Assembly: GCA_021734325.1 (NCBI GenBank)
Contig: JAIPJF010000001.1
Location: 24,232-88,231 of the forward strand
Source: Fidelibacterota bacterium
GTDB lineage: Bacteria; Fidelibacterota; UBA8477; JABMPR01
Direction of reading: 5' to 3'
DNA: 64,000 bases
Positions 63,088-64,000 of this stretch are shown here, one piece after another; position 1 is the first letter of the stretch, and each line of letters starts with the position of its first letter. The translations under genes and the position numbers were made by a program. The notes under the pieces are model-generated. The model was not told the DNA's origin. It ran no database searches and saw nothing but the letters and a program-made list of their open reading frames with translations.

Positions 63088-64000
63088 CTAGAACATGATC
63101 CATTTTAATAAGAGGATAAACGTCCACGGATCAGCGGGTCGACCTGTGATATTGCCATTGGTGTCTGTGGAATCATAAAAGTCACCGAGGCTCAGGTGAG
63201 CTGCATGCATCTCTATATCAAAGAAAACCTTCGGTGAAAAAACCACACCCACATTCTTTTCAAACCCCATATTGTTTCCCCCACCAACTGGCGCTACTGG
63301 TGATACAGCATAACCCAGATTGGCTTCAGCTCTCAATTTGTAAGGTATGATATCATATGACAGCTGGGCAATACCGGCTGCGAGACCATAGCCCATATTC
63401 TGAATGTCAATAGTGGAGGCATAATAGCGATTTACCACATCACCATGGGGAAGCAGCAAGTAGAGACCCGTTCCAAAGAAAACAGCACCGGGAGACGTCC
63501 AGTTGTTGCCGGTCAGGACACCCGTATATTTCCCATCATCCACATTTTTTGTATCCCCTGTGGAGAAGATCCCATCGAGGACAAAGCGATCTCGATCCGT
63601 CTTACCATATTTATATGCTAAACGTACATTCGCTGCATAGCCAGCAACGTCGATATCCCGAGTGGCCGTGCTTACCACACCACGGGTCGTATAGGCAAAA
63701 CCGCTCATTCCAAAGCGACCCTGAGCCAGGAGAGGATCACTATCAAAATGGGCACCAAACCACCACAAGCGGGCATCGTAGGGCTCACTTCCCAGATTAA
63801 AATTGAATACGCCATTATAGTTTGCCAGACCAGAATTCAGGCCCTGTCCCAGGATAGAGACACCACCTTCGCCAGAGGCATAATCCCGCAGGTGATAGAC
63901 CGTTAATCCCAGTGTCGATTTTATGCTCAGATCCTGCTCAACATCCAATTCAAACAGAAACACATCATCGTTCTGATCAACATTATTTTCATAGAGCTGA
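63088..64000 (-). CDS. Outer-membrane porin-like protein, N-terminus outside window
   Basis: The frame is open through the right edge, so only the C-terminal ~304 residues are here. Amphipathic beta strands alternate with short turns and Gly/Asn loops (FVLDGIFSTGDTKNVDDG; AAGIAQLSYDIIPYKLRAEANLGY), and the chain ends in aromatic residues (LLLKWIMF). It resembles alginate-export or porin-type barrels, a weak assignment. Likely co-transcribed with the hydrolase downstream. Confidence 0.6.
   Translation of the reverse strand, partial: QLYENNVDQNDDVFLFELDVEQDLSIKSTLGLTVYHLRDYASGEGGVSILGQGLNSGLANYNGVFNFNLGSEPYDARLWWFGAHFDSDPLLAQGRFGMSGFAYTTRGVVSTATRDIDVAGYAANVRLAYKYGKTDRDRFVLDGIFSTGDTKNVDDGKYTGVLTGNNWTSPGAVFFGTGLYLLLPHGDVVNRYYASTIDIQNMGYGLAAGIAQLSYDIIPYKLRAEANLGYAVSPVAPVGGGNNMGFEKNVGVVFSPKVFFDIEMHAAHLSLGDFYDSTDTNGNITGRPADPWTFILLLKWIMF

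Overview
The window looks like chromosomal DNA of a Gram-negative bacterium of the FCB group, most like Marinimicrobia (Neomarinimicrobiota) or a relative. This is inferred from several secreted proteins ending in the type IX secretion (T9SS) style tail with a YPNPFN motif, a PorV/PorQ-family barrel, a TonB-dependent receptor with an N-terminal carboxypeptidase-regulatory domain, many lipoproteins and moderate GC. No 16S or other marker gene is present, so the phylum is an inference.

Layout. 1-2207: SLC13-type transporter with four RCK_C domains, cut by the left edge. 2369-21632: fifteen tightly spaced minus-strand genes forming what reads as one operon of about 19 kb. It runs from a TonB receptor, a large surface protein and a PorV-like barrel, through a DctM-like permease, a 49-residue membrane protein, two M14/aspartoacylase-like zinc hydrolases, a DUF6305-like protein, two gamma-glutamyltransferases and a lipoprotein glutamate-racemase homologue, to PgsB, PgsC, PgsW and a secreted N-formylglutamate-amidohydrolase-like enzyme. 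Every recognisable enzyme acts on glutamate or on gamma-glutamyl or N-acyl amide bonds, so this is the best candidate for an undescribed system: making, trimming and re-importing a poly-gamma-glutamate or gamma-glutamyl compound. 21777-26474: a secreted beta-propeller protein behind a sigma-54-type promoter, divergent from a histidine kinase/NtrC-type regulator pair. 26542-32214: a lipoprotein glycosidase-like protein, hypothetical genes and a T9SS cargo protein in AT-rich accessory DNA.

32653-39669: tRNA-CAU (elongator Met or Ile2), a seven-haem NapC/NirT-type cytochrome, an MFS transporter with an acyltransferase, initiator tRNA-fMet, a type IV pilin and a metallophosphoesterase; both tRNAs lie beside repeats that resemble tRNA 3' ends. 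39666-45929: glutamate dehydrogenase with two unusual PEP/pyruvate-binding-domain proteins, one carrying GAF-like and nucleotidyltransferase ends. 46351-51899: sulfate ABC transporter operon whose ATPase is fused to two UspA-like domains, with an outer-membrane DUF2490 protein, a 38-residue small gene, and a structured leader RNA followed by an intrinsic terminator. 52336-59652: seven-gene PadR-controlled operon of acyl/amide chemistry (two serine beta-lactamase-like lipoproteins, a condensation-domain acyltransferase, a penicillin-V-acylase-like Ntn hydrolase with a homopolymer frameshift, and an esterase). 59983-61964: ArsR, ArsP-like permease and thioredoxin-like protein. 62114-64000: alpha/beta hydrolase and an outer-membrane protein cut by the right edge.

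The glutamate theme recurs (PgsBC, racemase, two GGTs, glutamate dehydrogenase), but only the 2.4-21.6 kb block is physically one transcription unit. All functional calls rest on motifs read by eye; no database search was run.
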